In this document: one piece after another, positions 1 to 8,653 of the stretch
How the letters are laid out: every line of letters begins with the position of its first letter
Numbering within the stretch: position 1 is the first letter of the stretch
Assembly: GCA_963727765.1 (NCBI GenBank)
Contig: CAVSGZ010000008.1
Location: 620,001-684,000 of the forward strand
Reading direction: 5' to 3'
Length of the DNA: 64,000 nucleotides
Origin: FEN-299 sp963727765
GTDB lineage: Bacteria; Acidobacteriota; Vicinamibacteria; Vicinamibacterales; Fen-181
Program-made: the position numbers and the translations under genes
The notes under the pieces: generated by a model
Told to the model about the DNA's origin: nothing
What the model saw: only the letters and a program-made list of their open reading frames with translations
Databases searched by the model: none

Positions 1-68
1 TCGTGGTGGCGCGCTGGCTGACCTGGCTGTCCGACCCGGCGACTCACGGCCGGTTCTGGCAGGCCTGA
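1..68 (+). CDS. C-terminal end of an unidentified protein (cut by window edge)
   Basis: An open frame enters from the left edge and ends with TGA at 66-68, giving a 21-residue tail that contains RWLTWLSDPATHGRFW. The next gene begins 18 bases later on the same strand, so the two may be co-transcribed. The tail is too short to assign a family; only its existence as a reading frame consistent with the strand of the next gene supports it. Confidence 0.4.
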   Translation, partial: VVARWLTWLSDPATHGRFWQA

Positions 69-85
69 GGTATGATGGCCATCCC

Positions 86-997
86 GTGACCACGCTGCTG
101 TCCATCTTCGCCAACGACGTGCTGCCGGTGTTCGTCGTTGCGGCCGTTGGCTTCACCGTCGCCCGCGTGTTCAAGGCGGACGTGCGGACGCTCTCCCGGA
201 TCACCTTCAACGCGCTCTCGCCGTGCCTGGTGTTCCACATGCTGGTCACCTCGTCGCTCGGCGCGGCGGACTTCGGGCGAATGACGGCGCTCGCCCTGGT
301 GACCATCTGCAGCATCGGTGTGGTGGCCCGCCTTGTCGCGCTGCCGTTCCGCCTCGACCGGGCGACGACCAGCGCGTTCCTCATCGTGGTGATGTTCTCG
401 AACAGCGGCAACTACGGCCTGCCGGTCATCCTGTTCGCGTTCGGCCGCGACGCGCTGGCGCACGCGACGGTCTACTTCGTCGTCAATGCCGTGGCCACCT
501 ATACGCTCGGCGTGTTCCTGGCGTCGGCCGGGCATCGTTCGCTGGCCCACGCGGCCAGCGGCGTGCTGCGCGTGCCGGCGGTCTGGGCCGTCGTGGCGGC
601 GGGTGTCGTCATGGGACTCGGCGTGCAGCCGCCGCCTGCCGTCATGCGGCCGGTGGAACTGCTCAGCGCCGCCGCGATCCCGACGATGATCCTCGTGCTC
701 GGGATGCAGCTCGAGCGGGGGTCGTGGCCGGAGCGCCCGATGCTGGTGGTCGTGGCCGTCGTCCTCGCGCTGATCGTCACCCCGGTGATCGCGCTCGGCG
801 CCAGCCGGCTGCTCGGGCTGGCGGGCGCGGCGCGCCAGGCGGCGATCCTGCAGTCGGGGATGCCGAGCGCCGTCCTGACCACGATTCTCGCCCTCGAGTT
901 CGACGTGGCCCCTTCCTTCGTCACCGCGTGCGTGATGCTGTCGACGCTCGCCAGTCCGATCACCGTGACGCTGCTGATCGCTGCACTTCAGCGGTAG
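86..997 (+). CDS. AEC (auxin efflux carrier) family transporter
   Basis: A 303-residue integral membrane protein starting at GTG 86. It is almost entirely hydrophobic, with about ten predicted membrane segments, and carries the family's SNSGNYGLPV signature near residue 110 in the middle of the protein plus a typical C-terminal stretch (LQSGMPSAVLTTILALEFD). AEC members export organic acids or related small anions; the bacterial branch includes malate and malonate transporters. The length is normal for the family. Substrate cannot be predicted. It converges on the racemase-like gene, with the 8-bp repeat block between the two stops. Confidence 0.85.
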   Translation: MTTLLSIFANDVLPVFVVAAVGFTVARVFKADVRTLSRITFNALSPCLVFHMLVTSSLGAADFGRMTALALVTICSIGVVARLVALPFRLDRATTSAFLIVVMFSNSGNYGLPVILFAFGRDALAHATVYFVVNAVATYTLGVFLASAGHRSLAHAASGVLRVPAVWAVVAAGVVMGLGVQPPPAVMRPVELLSAAAIPTMILVLGMQLERGSWPERPMLVVVAVVLALIVTPVIALGASRLLGLAGAARQAAILQSGMPSAVLTTILALEFDVAPSFVTACVMLSTLASPITVTLLIAALQR

Positions 998-1016
998 GCA
1001 GGCGCATCGACCCATC

Positions 1017-1141
1017 TTGCGATCTTGGGATCGTGCGATCTTGCGACCGTGCGGTCTTGCGACTGTGCGTTCTGCGGCGGGCCGCTGCCCTCGGCCCTCA
1101 GCCCAGATCGCAAGATCTCAAGATCGCACGATTGTGAAGAT
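1017..1141. repeat. Degenerate 8-bp tandem repeat block with inverted arm, between convergent stops
   Basis: Seven consecutive 8-bp units read TTGCGATC, TTGGGATC, GTGCGATC, TTGCGACC, GTGCGGTC, TTGCGACT, GTGCGTTC (1017-1072). After a 33-base spacer, complementary units follow: GATCGCAA, GATCTCAA, GATCGCAC, GATTGTGA (1106-1137). Read on the minus strand, the 8-mers begin directly after the TAG of the racemase-like gene (1144-1146). The arms could form an imperfect hairpin and may serve both convergent genes as a bidirectional terminator; that role is inferred. Related blocks are at 7211-7285 and 54374-54444. Confidence 0.85.
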
Positions 1142-1143
1142 GT

Positions 1144-2298
1144 CTATTTCGGAACGGTGAATTCCCTGTGCTCGATGATCGGCTCGGGGTCGTCGGGGAA
1201 GATCTGCCTGACCAGGGCCCTCGTGGATTCGATGTTCGTGCCGCTCAGGTAGATGGGCGGCGTCGGCGGCGGCGGGACGGGGCCCGAGGCCTTCGCCGGT
1301 TTCCGCTGCAGGAACTGGGCCCTGAACAGCTGCCCCATGATCGGTCCCTGGACGACAAACGGCGTGTCGCCCGCGACCTTCCCGAGCGTCCTGAGCTCAG
1401 CCTGGATCATGGTGTCGAACACCGGGTAGTGCGTGCAGAACTCGCCGACCACGTCGAAGCGATCGCCCGCCTTCGTCTGGCCGACCAGCATGGCGAGGTC
1501 CCGCCGGACCGCCTCGCGCTTGTCGGCGTCGGAGGCCCCGTGCTCGATCATGTCGACCCAGTTGGCCGGCGCGAGTTGGTAGATGACGACCTTCTTCTTC
1601 GGTCCGAGGGCGAGTTGAGTGACATAGGCGAGGCTGTCGATGGTCGGTCCCTTCGAGGTCAGCCAGCGGGGTTGGGTCAGGATCCTGGTCTGGCCGGGCT
1701 TGAACGCGACGTTGAGCGCCCTGGCCAGGAACTTCGGGTAGGTCTCCGACTTCACGGTCGCGGGCGTTGCCATGATCGCCACGGTCACGATGTCCTGGGC
1801 CTGCAGCTTCGCGCTGACCGTCTTCATGACCTCCCGAACCGACACGTCGATGATGGAGTAGACGTGGTTGGGGTAGGTCGGGTTCTCGGCGCGGAGGATC
1901 TCGCGGATGCGCTCGAACTGCGTGGAGGCGGTGTTGCAGGCGATGTAGACGTCGCTCGCGCCGTCGCGGAACGCCGCGAGAATGCCCGCCGATGCGAACT
2001 TCGCGATCTCGTCGGGGGTCTTCTCACCATAGGGGATGTTGGTGGTGTCTCCGTAGTGCGCGACCAGGAACGGGCCATAGCCTTCCGCGCTGAGGGCTTT
2101 GGCCTGCTTCTCGATCGCCTTGGCCGTGAAATAGCCGCCGAACCCCGAGTCGAACGTCGCGACCCGGTACATGACGGCACTCGCACCTGCGGCCTTCGCC
2201 TGAACGAGAGGTCCTGTCGACCCCGTCCGGGCGGCGAGAATGCCACCCGTCCAGAGCATCAGGGCGGCGACGAGCGATATCGGAAGAGCTCTTTTCAT
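1144..2298 (-). CDS. Secreted glutamate/aspartate racemase-like protein
   Basis: A 384-residue protein with an N-terminal signal peptide (MKRALPISLVAALMLWTGG, Ala-rich processing region). The mature part has the glutamate racemase layout: FDSGFGG near the start, HYGDTTNIPYGEKTP, the first catalytic cysteine in YIACNTAS, and the second in EFCTHYP. Cytoplasmic MurI enzymes are about 265 residues and lack export signals; this one is about 100 residues longer and ends in a Pro-rich stretch plus a 40-residue tail. Both catalytic cysteines are retained, so racemase or related Asp/Glu-racemase-fold activity outside the cytoplasm is possible. The substrate is unknown. Confidence 0.75.
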   Translation of the reverse strand: MKRALPISLVAALMLWTGGILAARTGSTGPLVQAKAAGASAVMYRVATFDSGFGGYFTAKAIEKQAKALSAEGYGPFLVAHYGDTTNIPYGEKTPDEIAKFASAGILAAFRDGASDVYIACNTASTQFERIREILRAENPTYPNHVYSIIDVSVREVMKTVSAKLQAQDIVTVAIMATPATVKSETYPKFLARALNVAFKPGQTRILTQPRWLTSKGPTIDSLAYVTQLALGPKKKVVIYQLAPANWVDMIEHGASDADKREAVRRDLAMLVGQTKAGDRFDVVGEFCTHYPVFDTMIQAELRTLGKVAGDTPFVVQGPIMGQLFRAQFLQRKPAKASGPVPPPPTPPIYLSGTNIESTRALVRQIFPDDPEPIIEHREFTVPK

Positions 2299-2488
2299 CT
2301 AAGTCCCTCGTGTGCGAGCGCCACGGGGCGGCCACCCGACGGGTCGGATGGCGCGCTGGTGGGCTCAGGATCGGTTCGCCCGGCCCCCGAACGAACGCTC
2401 ACGGCCGGCGAGTATAACAGAGCGGGCTTGACCCTTCGCGTATGACGGGCGGTAGGATGGTGGGACTGTCGATGACGGATGCCGCCTG

Positions 2489-3046
2489 ATGACACTCTGG
2501 GAAATCCTCGTCGTGGCCGTGGGATTGTCGATGGACGCCGTGGCCGTGTCGCTCGCGGCCAGCGCGAGCAACCGCGCCCGGGGCGCCCGCGCGATGTTCC
2601 GGCTGTCGTTTCACTTCGGCCTGTTCCAGTTCCTGATGCCGATCGCGGGCTGGTTCATCGGCGCCAGCGTGGCCCGCTACATCTCGTCGGTCGACCACTG
2701 GATTGCGTTCGGGCTGCTGGCGCTCGTGGGCGGGCGGATGATCCATGCGGCGACCGTCGAGGGCCAGCCGGCGCTGGCGCGCGACCCCAGCCGTGGGTCG
2801 GCGTTGATCCTGCTGTCGCTGGCGACCAGCATCGACGCACTGGCTGTCGGCCTCACGCTGGCCATGCTCGGCAGCGGCATCTGGTACGCGAGCCTCATCA
2901 TCGGTGTGGTGACCGCGAGCCTGTCGTGCCTGGCGGTGTTCATCGGCGCGCGGATCGGGCAGGCGGTCGGCCGGCGGATGGAAATGGTCGGCGGCCTGGC
3001 GCTGATCGCGATCGGCGCCCGGATCCTGTGGCAACATCTTTCATAG
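2489..3046 (+). CDS. mntP: Putative manganese efflux pump MntP
   Basis: 185 residues, the usual length for MntP (formerly DUF204/YebN). Six membrane segments are evident. The two homologous halves each carry the conserved acidic signature: LSMDAVAVSLA in the first helix and LATSIDALAVGL in the fourth. These Asp residues are essential for Mn2+ export in characterised members. The start ATG at 2489 follows GGATGCCGCCTG, so the ribosome binding site is weak. I looked for a yybP-ykoY manganese riboswitch in the upstream 190 bases and saw none. The TrhA-like gene follows 16 bases downstream. Confidence 0.88.
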   Translation: MTLWEILVVAVGLSMDAVAVSLAASASNRARGARAMFRLSFHFGLFQFLMPIAGWFIGASVARYISSVDHWIAFGLLALVGGRMIHAATVEGQPALARDPSRGSALILLSLATSIDALAVGLTLAMLGSGIWYASLIIGVVTASLSCLAVFIGARIGQAVGRRMEMVGGLALIAIGARILWQHLS

Positions 3047-3062
3047 GGACGGCTTGGGACCC

Positions 3063-3680
3063 ATGTATCGCGGCGAACGTTTCAACGCCATCAGCCACCT
3101 GGTCGGCGCCAGCCTCGCACTGGTCGGCCTCGTCGTGCTCATCGTCGTGTCGAGCTTGCACCGCGACGCATGGCGGACTGCGAGCGTCACGATCTACGGG
3201 GTGTCGCTCCTCCTTCTCTACACGTCCTCGACGCTCTACCACAGCCTGCGCGGTCGGGCGAAGCGGGTGTTCCAGCACCTGGACCATACGGCCATCTACC
3301 TGCTCATCGCGGGCACCTACACGCCGCTCACGCTGGTCGCGCTGCGAGGGCGGATGGGCTGGTGGCTGTTCGGCGCGGTCTGGACGCTGGCGGCGTTCGG
3401 GGCGCTGCAGGAATTTCGGAAGGTGAAGGGCGAGCGCATCCTGTCGGTCGCGATCTACATCCTGATGGGGTGGCTGGCGGTCGTGGCGCTCGGCCCGCTG
3501 ATGGCGGTGCTCGGCGCGGGCGGCCTCGCCTGGCTGGTGGCCGGGGGCGTCTTCTACACCGCCGGGATCGCCTTCTATGCCCTCGACGGCAGGCTGCCGG
3601 TGTTCCACGGAGTCTGGCATCTGTTCGTGCTCGCAGGGAGCCTCGCCCACTACATCCTCATCCTCCGATGGGTGGCGTAA
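3063..3680 (+). CDS. trhA: Hemolysin III / TrhA family (PAQR-like) membrane protein
   Basis: 205 residues from ATG 3063; an in-frame TTG at 3054 is an alternative start, but the ATG is better spaced from AGGGAC. Seven membrane segments and the family signatures are present: SSTLYHSL, LDHTAIYLLIAGTYTP and the C-terminal FHGVWHLFVLAGSLAHY. The conserved His residues correspond to the metal site of the PAQR/alkaline ceramidase fold. Members affect membrane fluidity or energetics rather than acting as true toxins. It probably shares a transcript with mntP. Confidence 0.88.
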   Translation: MYRGERFNAISHLVGASLALVGLVVLIVVSSLHRDAWRTASVTIYGVSLLLLYTSSTLYHSLRGRAKRVFQHLDHTAIYLLIAGTYTPLTLVALRGRMGWWLFGAVWTLAAFGALQEFRKVKGERILSVAIYILMGWLAVVALGPLMAVLGAGGLAWLVAGGVFYTAGIAFYALDGRLPVFHGVWHLFVLAGSLAHYILILRWVA

Positions 3681-3728
3681 GTCTCTCCGCGAGGGTCCGA
3701 CCGGTCGGGCAGGGGCACGGTCGAGGTC

Positions 3729-3743
3729 AATATGGACCATTTC
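3729..3743. promoter_or_regulatory. Short palindrome upstream of the Rrf2 gene, candidate operator
   Basis: The stretch AATATGGACCATTT contains the perfect palindrome ATGG-A-CCAT (3732-3740), centred about 60 bases before the Rrf2 start. Rrf2 regulators commonly bind AT-flanked dyads in their own promoters. No clear -35/-10 pair is visible, so this is only a candidate autoregulatory site. Confidence 0.25.
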
Positions 3744-3796
3744 CGTGAGAGAATCGGCCTGTCCGTGCGGCGTCCGCTTGTCGATCGGGAAACACC

Positions 3797-4228
3797 ATGC
3801 AACTCACTCGTGCAGCTGATTACGGCGTTCGCGCGTTGATCCATCTCGCGGACGTGGAGTCCCATACCCGCGCCAGCCTGACCGACCTGGCCAAGGTCGC
3901 CGACGTCACGCCGGCGTTTCTCTCGAAGGTGCTCCAGCGGCTGGTCCAGGCGGGACTGGTCGCCTCGAAGCGGGGAAAGCGGGGCGGGTTCGAACTCGTG
4001 CCCCGCGCCCGGACCGCGACGCTGCTGGAGATTCTCCTCGCGCTCGACGGCGTTCCCGACCTGAACATCTGCCTCGGACCCGACGGCTGCGGCCGCAGTT
4101 CGTGGTGTGCGGCGCACCCGGTGTGGCGTGAAGCGCAGGACCGGATGCGAGAGGTGCTCTCCTCGATCACCCTCGACCAGTTGGCCGCCCAGAGCCGCAC
4201 GGGGCGGGCTCCCTCTTCCATCGCGTAG
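3797..4228 (+). CDS. Rrf2-family transcriptional regulator with IscR-type Fe-S ligand set
   Basis: 143 residues. The N-terminal winged helix opens with the family hallmark MQLTRAADYGVRALIHLA and continues through the wing at SKRGKRGGFEL. The cysteines fall at residues 92, 98 and 104, with His at 107 (CLGPDGC, then GRSSWCAAH). This is the same spacing and numbering as the [2Fe-2S] ligands of E. coli IscR, so it should sense Fe-S status or redox. TAG (4226-4228) is followed without a gap by the ATG of dsbD, so the two are co-transcribed and probably translationally coupled. A role in controlling the thiol-reductant pathway is the natural inference. Confidence 0.88.
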   Translation: MQLTRAADYGVRALIHLADVESHTRASLTDLAKVADVTPAFLSKVLQRLVQAGLVASKRGKRGGFELVPRARTATLLEILLALDGVPDLNICLGPDGCGRSSWCAAHPVWREAQDRMREVLSSITLDQLAAQSRTGRAPSSIA

Positions 4229-6133
4229 ATGCAGCACACGCGAGCCGCGGCTCATCGGGCGCTCGTCCTCGGTGTGGTGATGGTGGCTTGCGCGGCGCCC
4301 GCCCGGGCCCAGATGAACCCGGTGCAGTGGTCCGCCGCCGCCCGAGGCGCCAGCGTGCGCCCGGGAGGGCTGCTGGCGGTCGAGGTCACGGCCCAGATTG
4401 CCGACGGCTGGCATGTGTACTCGGTCGCGCAGGTGCGGCCTCCCGTGGCGACCCGGATCACGGTTCCCGCGGGCCAGCCCTTCGCGCTGCTCGGCCAGGT
4501 CGAGGCGCCGACTCCCAGAAAGGCCTTCGACCAGAGCTTCGGCATCGAGACCGAGTTCTACGCCACCCGAGCCGCGTTCGAACTCACGGTGAAGGCCGCG
4601 GCCGACGCGGCAGTCGGTGAGACCGTGGTCCGCGTCCAGGCCTACTTCCAGGCCTGCAACGACCAGTTCTGCCTGCCTCCCAAGGCGGTGGTCGCGGAGA
4701 CACCAGTCGCCATCGCCGGAACCCCGCTGACGGCGGAGGAATCCGCGGCCGCCCTTGCCCGGGCCGCCGGCCTACCCGTCGGAGCCGCACGGGGATCATC
4801 AGGCGCGGCGGCGGCGGGCTCGCTCTGGTCGTTCATCTGGCTGGCGATGACCTTCGGCGCGCTGTCGCTGCTGACGCCGTGCGTGTTTCCGATGGTGCCG
4901 ATCACCGTGTCCTACTTCACCAGCCACGCCTCGGGCAGCCGTCGCAAGGCCGTAGGGCAGGCGGTGACCTACGTGCTCGGCATCGTCCTGACGTTCACGG
5001 CGCTCGGGATGGCGATGGCGCTGCTCGTCGGCGCGAGCAGCCTGAACCGGTTCGCGGCCAACCCGTGGATCAACATCCTGATCACGGCGATCTTCGTCGC
5101 CTTCGCCCTGAGCCTGTTCGGCGTGTTCGACCTCGGGCTGCCCCCCGCGCTCATCACGCGGCTCGACGCGCTCACTCGGCGGCAAGGCGGGAGCCGGACG
5201 CTGGCGACGGCGCTGATGGGGCTGACCTTCACGCTGACGTCGTTCACGTGCACGGCGCCGTTCATCGGCACCCTGCTGGTGGCGGCGGCCGGCGGCGACT
5301 GGCAGTGGCCGCTGGTCGGCATGCTGGCCTTCTCGGTCGTGTTCGCGCTGCCGTTCTTCGTGCTGGCGCTCGTGCCCCAGTGGATGGCATCGCTGCCGAG
5401 GTCAGGGGGCTGGCTGAACTCGGTGAAGGTCCTGATGGCCTTCCTCGAGATCGCCGCCGCGATGAAGTTCCTCTCCAACGTCGACCTCATCTGGGGATGG
5501 GGCTTCTTCACCCACGATGTCGTCCTGGCGACGTGGGTCGCCATTTTCGGATTGATGGCGCTCTACGTGCTGGGCCTGTTCCGCTTCCCGCACGACGTGC
5601 GGGTGAAGCGCGTGGAGCTGATGCGTGTCGGCGTGTCCGCGGTGTGCGGCGCGACGGCGGTCTGGCTGGCGACGGGCCTGGCCGGGAGGCCACTCGGAGA
5701 GCTGGAAGCCTTCCTGCCGCCGCCACCTGATTCGCTGAAGTCGGGCGTGGCCTCGGCCGAACACGCGGGCGGCCTGTCATGGATCATGAACGACTATCCG
5801 CAGGCGCTGGCGCGGGCTAGGGCGGAAGGCCGGAGGGTGTTCATCGACTTCACCGGCTACACCTGCACGAACTGCCGCTGGATGGAGGCGAAGATGTTTC
5901 CGCGCGCCGACGTCCGGCGGGAACTCGAGGCGTTCGTGCTCGTGCGGCTCTACACCGACGGCGAAGGCGAGATCTTCCAGCGCCAGCAGCAATTGCAGCA
6001 GGAAAAATACCAGACCGTCGCCCTGCCGTTCTACGCCGTCGTCAACGCGGATGGCAGCCCGGTGGCCGAGTTTCCTGGCCTGACGCGCGACCCGGCGCAG
6101 TTCCTGTCCTTCCTGAAGCGCGCGAAGCCCTGA
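4229..6133 (+). CDS. dsbD: Protein-disulfide reductase DsbD (thiol:disulfide interchange)
   Basis: 634 residues with the three DsbD modules in order. A signal peptide (to about residue 28) is followed by the periplasmic Ig-like alpha domain with its cysteine pair (Cys143 and Cys148 in QACNDQFC). The eight-helix beta domain carries Cys218 in LTPCVFPMVP and Cys341 in SFTCTAPF. The C-terminal thioredoxin domain has CTNC (Cys546/Cys549). It passes electrons from cytoplasmic thioredoxin across the membrane to periplasmic disulfide isomerases, cytochrome-maturation proteins or methionine sulfoxide reductases. All six redox cysteines are present. The start abuts the stop of the Rrf2 regulator. Confidence 0.93.
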   Translation: MQHTRAAAHRALVLGVVMVACAAPARAQMNPVQWSAAARGASVRPGGLLAVEVTAQIADGWHVYSVAQVRPPVATRITVPAGQPFALLGQVEAPTPRKAFDQSFGIETEFYATRAAFELTVKAAADAAVGETVVRVQAYFQACNDQFCLPPKAVVAETPVAIAGTPLTAEESAAALARAAGLPVGAARGSSGAAAAGSLWSFIWLAMTFGALSLLTPCVFPMVPITVSYFTSHASGSRRKAVGQAVTYVLGIVLTFTALGMAMALLVGASSLNRFAANPWINILITAIFVAFALSLFGVFDLGLPPALITRLDALTRRQGGSRTLATALMGLTFTLTSFTCTAPFIGTLLVAAAGGDWQWPLVGMLAFSVVFALPFFVLALVPQWMASLPRSGGWLNSVKVLMAFLEIAAAMKFLSNVDLIWGWGFFTHDVVLATWVAIFGLMALYVLGLFRFPHDVRVKRVELMRVGVSAVCGATAVWLATGLAGRPLGELEAFLPPPPDSLKSGVASAEHAGGLSWIMNDYPQALARARAEGRRVFIDFTGYTCTNCRWMEAKMFPRADVRRELEAFVLVRLYTDGEGEIFQRQQQLQQEKYQTVALPFYAVVNADGSPVAEFPGLTRDPAQFLSFLKRAKP

Positions 6134-6147
6134 CCGCCGCAGGTCGC

Positions 6148-7095
6148 CTATTCCTCCGAGAGCAGACGCCGTTCCCCGGTCAGCGCCCGGATGCCTGCCG
6201 CGTCCTGCACGACCTCGAGCGTGCCCAGGTACTCACCCTTCGGGCTGTGCACCGGGAAGTAGCGGATGTGGACGAAGCGTCCACCCATCTCGATCCAGAA
6301 CTCGGCGACTTGGCGCCGGCCGGCTTTGAAGTCGGCCAGGATCCGGTTGACCAGGTGGACGCTCTTCTCGGGGTGGCAGTTCTGCACGGCCATCCCGATG
6401 ACGCCCCTGGTCCGCGGGAAAATCTTGGCGCCGTTCTCGTGCGAGAAGTAGCGCACGTTGTCGTCCTTGTCGACAAACGACAACTCGACCGGAAGCGTGT
6501 TCAGGATCGCGGCCATCACGTTGCGGTCCACGCCGAAGGAAAGGTCCTCGACGCCTGCGCCGGTGATGATCCGCTCGGCGAGCGCGTAGTAACGGGCCCG
6601 CGTATCGGCCCCGAGCGCGGCCTCCGCCTCCTCGATGCCGGAGACGACGGCTGCGCCGTCCGCGTCGGTCATGACGCGGCGGGCCATCGGGTAGAGAATG
6701 TCGTTCTCCTTCCAGAAGTGGTTCTTGAGCAGCGACGCGTACTCGTCGAAGACCCGGCGCAGATGGTCGAGCACCTCCGTCCGGCCGGCCGCGAAGGCCT
6801 CGACGAGTTCGAGGAGGCGCGGCAGCAGCACGCGGCTCTGCTCGTGCTCGGAGAGCATGACGGCCAGCGGCCCGCCCTGGCGCGGGATGCCGCGCCGCTC
6901 GATGAGCGGGAAGAGGTGGTTCTCCTCCTTCTTGTTGTGGCAGCCGTCGACGTACTCTCGGAAGTACCGCGCCGCGTCCCGCATCAGGTCGACCGGCGGG
7001 GCCGAGGGGCCCGAGAGCGCCTTCCCGACGGCCTCGAACACCTGCTCTGTCGTTTGGTGGTCGGTCATCAGCAGATCTGACCAGGACTCGGACAT
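6148..7095 (-). CDS. Hemerythrin-domain protein with C-terminal PAS domain
   Basis: 315 residues from ATG 7095, chosen because GGAGG lies 5 bases upstream (7101-7105); an ATG 12 bases earlier coincides with this site. Residues 1-150 form a hemerythrin/HHE four-helix bundle with the expected ligands: LMTDHQTTEQ, KKEENHLFPL, LSEHEQSR and LKNHFWKENDILYP. Residues about 200-300 are a PAS domain of the DUF438 type, with the signature AVQNCHPEKSVHLVN and VAEFWIEMGG. A di-iron site joined to PAS suggests an O2 or NO sensor or scavenger. There is no output domain, so a partner is expected. It converges on dsbD with 14 bases between stops. Confidence 0.85.
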   Translation of the reverse strand: MSESWSDLLMTDHQTTEQVFEAVGKALSGPSAPPVDLMRDAARYFREYVDGCHNKKEENHLFPLIERRGIPRQGGPLAVMLSEHEQSRVLLPRLLELVEAFAAGRTEVLDHLRRVFDEYASLLKNHFWKENDILYPMARRVMTDADGAAVVSGIEEAEAALGADTRARYYALAERIITGAGVEDLSFGVDRNVMAAILNTLPVELSFVDKDDNVRYFSHENGAKIFPRTRGVIGMAVQNCHPEKSVHLVNRILADFKAGRRQVAEFWIEMGGRFVHIRYFPVHSPKGEYLGTLEVVQDAAGIRALTGERRLLSEE

Positions 7096-7210
7096 CGTTT
7101 CCTCCATGATGGCGTCGCGGGGTTCCGATGATTGTCGCCCGGATGGACCCGTCGACCATTATGATCCACCTCACAACAGCGGGACAGGCGACGGGCGGAA
7201 TCGGTGAATC

Positions 7211-7285
7211 GTGCGATCTGGCGATCTGGCGATCTGGCGAAGTACGAACCGCGAACCCGCAGATCGCAAGATCCCGAGATCGCAA
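7211..7285. repeat. Degenerate 8-bp tandem repeat block with inverted arm (second copy)
   Basis: Units GTGCGATC, TGGCGATC, TGGCGATC, TGGCGAAG run 7211-7242 and are answered by GATCGCAA, GATCCCGA, GATCGCAA at 7262-7285. This block lies in the 379-base gap between two divergent genes (starts at 7095 and 7475), so unlike the others it does not follow a stop codon. The rest of the gap, 7096-7210 and 7286-7474, shows no gene; GGTTACACT near 7387 is at best a -10-like sequence. Confidence 0.8.
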
Positions 7286-7474
7286 GATGAACAGATACGT
7301 TGTGGAGTATCATGCGACCACTCGCACGACTTCAGGGATCCTCAACGCGCTCGCCCGCCTGTGGGTCGGGGCCGAAGGCGCCGTTGGGTTACACTGCAGG
7401 GAATCGTCGTATCCTGGGGACTTTCTGCCGCGGTGAGGTGCCCTGCGCGCGACCGCCATCTGGTGGAGGCTCGA

Positions 7475-8653
7475 ATGTCGAAGCGGCTCATACGGCTCGG
7501 ACTGGTGATTGGATGCATGGGGCTCGGCGTTCTCCAAGCCTCGGGAGAGACCGTGGCGAGCGTGGCGGCCGGCTACCTGCACACGTGCGCGCTGACGACG
7601 GGCGGCCGCGTGCTGTGCTGGGGCGGGAACGAGGACGGTGAGCTCGGGGACGGGACGACGGTGGATCGGTTGACGCCCGGGCAGGTGAGCGGCCTCGCGA
7701 GCGGCGTGGCGGCCCTGACGGTCGGCACCCGGCACAGCTGCGTGCTGACCACTGGCGGTGGGGTGTTGTGCTGGGGCGATAACGAGGTGGGTCAACTCGG
7801 GGACGGGACGACGACGAATCGACTGACTCCCACGCCTGTCAGCGGGCTGGGAAGCGGCGTGGCCGCCATCTCGGCCGGTGAATGGCACACCTGTGCCCTG
7901 ACGACGGCGGGGGGGGTGGTGTGCTGGGGACTCAACATCAACGGCGAACTCGGGGACGGGACGACGACGAATCGTTTGACGCCGACGCCGGTCATTGGGT
8001 TGGACAGCGGCATCGCGGCGCTGTCGGGGGGCAGCCTGCACACCTGCGCTCTGACGACCGGCGGGGGCGTGCTCTGCTGGGGCGACAACTTCGACGGGCA
8101 ACTCGGCGACGGGACGACGACAACCCGGTCGACGCCCGGGCTGGTGAATGGGCTCGGGAGCGGTGTGGCGGCAGTCTGGGCCGGCGGCTACCACACATGC
8201 GTCGTGACGACCGGGGGCGGCGCGCTGTGCTGGGGGTACAACGAATTCGGCCAGGTCGGCGACGGGACGTTCTCGGACCGTCTGACGCCCACGGCGGTGA
8301 GTGGGCTCGGGAGCGGCGTGGCGGCCCTCGCGGGAGGATGGGCCCATACCTGCGCGCTGACGACCGGCGGGTGGATGCTGTGTTGGGGAGACAACTTCTT
8401 CGGCGAGATTGGGGATGGCACGACCGAGGACGAGTACCTCGACACCGACACCGGTGGCCGGCCTGGGGAACGTCATCGCGGGGATCACGGCGGGCTGGGA
8501 ATACACCAGCGCGGTGACGACCGGCGGGGGCGTGCTGTCGTGGGGATTGAACGATTACGGCCAACTCGGAGACGGGACGACGACGAACCAGGCGACACCG
8601 ACGGCGATTACGACGGGCTTCGAGGGGCCTCTGCCGAGGGTGGATCCTGTTGA
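7475..8653 (+). CDS. Secreted RCC1-repeat protein, N-terminal part (frameshifted)
   Basis: Start ATG 7475 follows GGTGGAGG (7462-7469), and the product begins with a signal peptide (MSKRLIRLGLVIGCMGLGVL). Six RCC1-type repeats follow, each about 50 residues with an LCWG-x-N-x6-GDGTT core. Near 8440 the reading frame is lost by one extra base: the seventh repeat continues in the frame of the next entry, and the residues after about 8445 here are out-of-frame. RCC1 repeats form a seven-bladed propeller, so the two entries must once have been, or still are, one protein. In bacteria such propellers are usually cell-surface or secreted binding modules. Function is unknown. Confidence 0.75.
   Translation: MSKRLIRLGLVIGCMGLGVLQASGETVASVAAGYLHTCALTTGGRVLCWGGNEDGELGDGTTVDRLTPGQVSGLASGVAALTVGTRHSCVLTTGGGVLCWGDNEVGQLGDGTTTNRLTPTPVSGLGSGVAAISAGEWHTCALTTAGGVVCWGLNINGELGDGTTTNRLTPTPVIGLDSGIAALSGGSLHTCALTTGGGVLCWGDNFDGQLGDGTTTTRSTPGLVNGLGSGVAAVWAGGYHTCVVTTGGGALCWGYNEFGQVGDGTFSDRLTPTAVSGLGSGVAALAGGWAHTCALTTGGWMLCWGDNFFGEIGDGTTEDEYLDTDTGGRPGERHRGDHGGLGIHQRGDDRRGRAVVGIERLRPTRRRDDDEPGDTDGDYDGLRGASAEGGSC

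Noticed and set aside
1017..1141. CRISPR-like array at the short tandem repeats
   Set aside because: Units are 7-8 bp, contiguous and without unique spacers; no cas genes are present.
2299..2488. Manganese (yybP-ykoY) riboswitch upstream of mntP
   Set aside because: No conserved core or paired stems of that riboswitch could be found in the 190-base leader.
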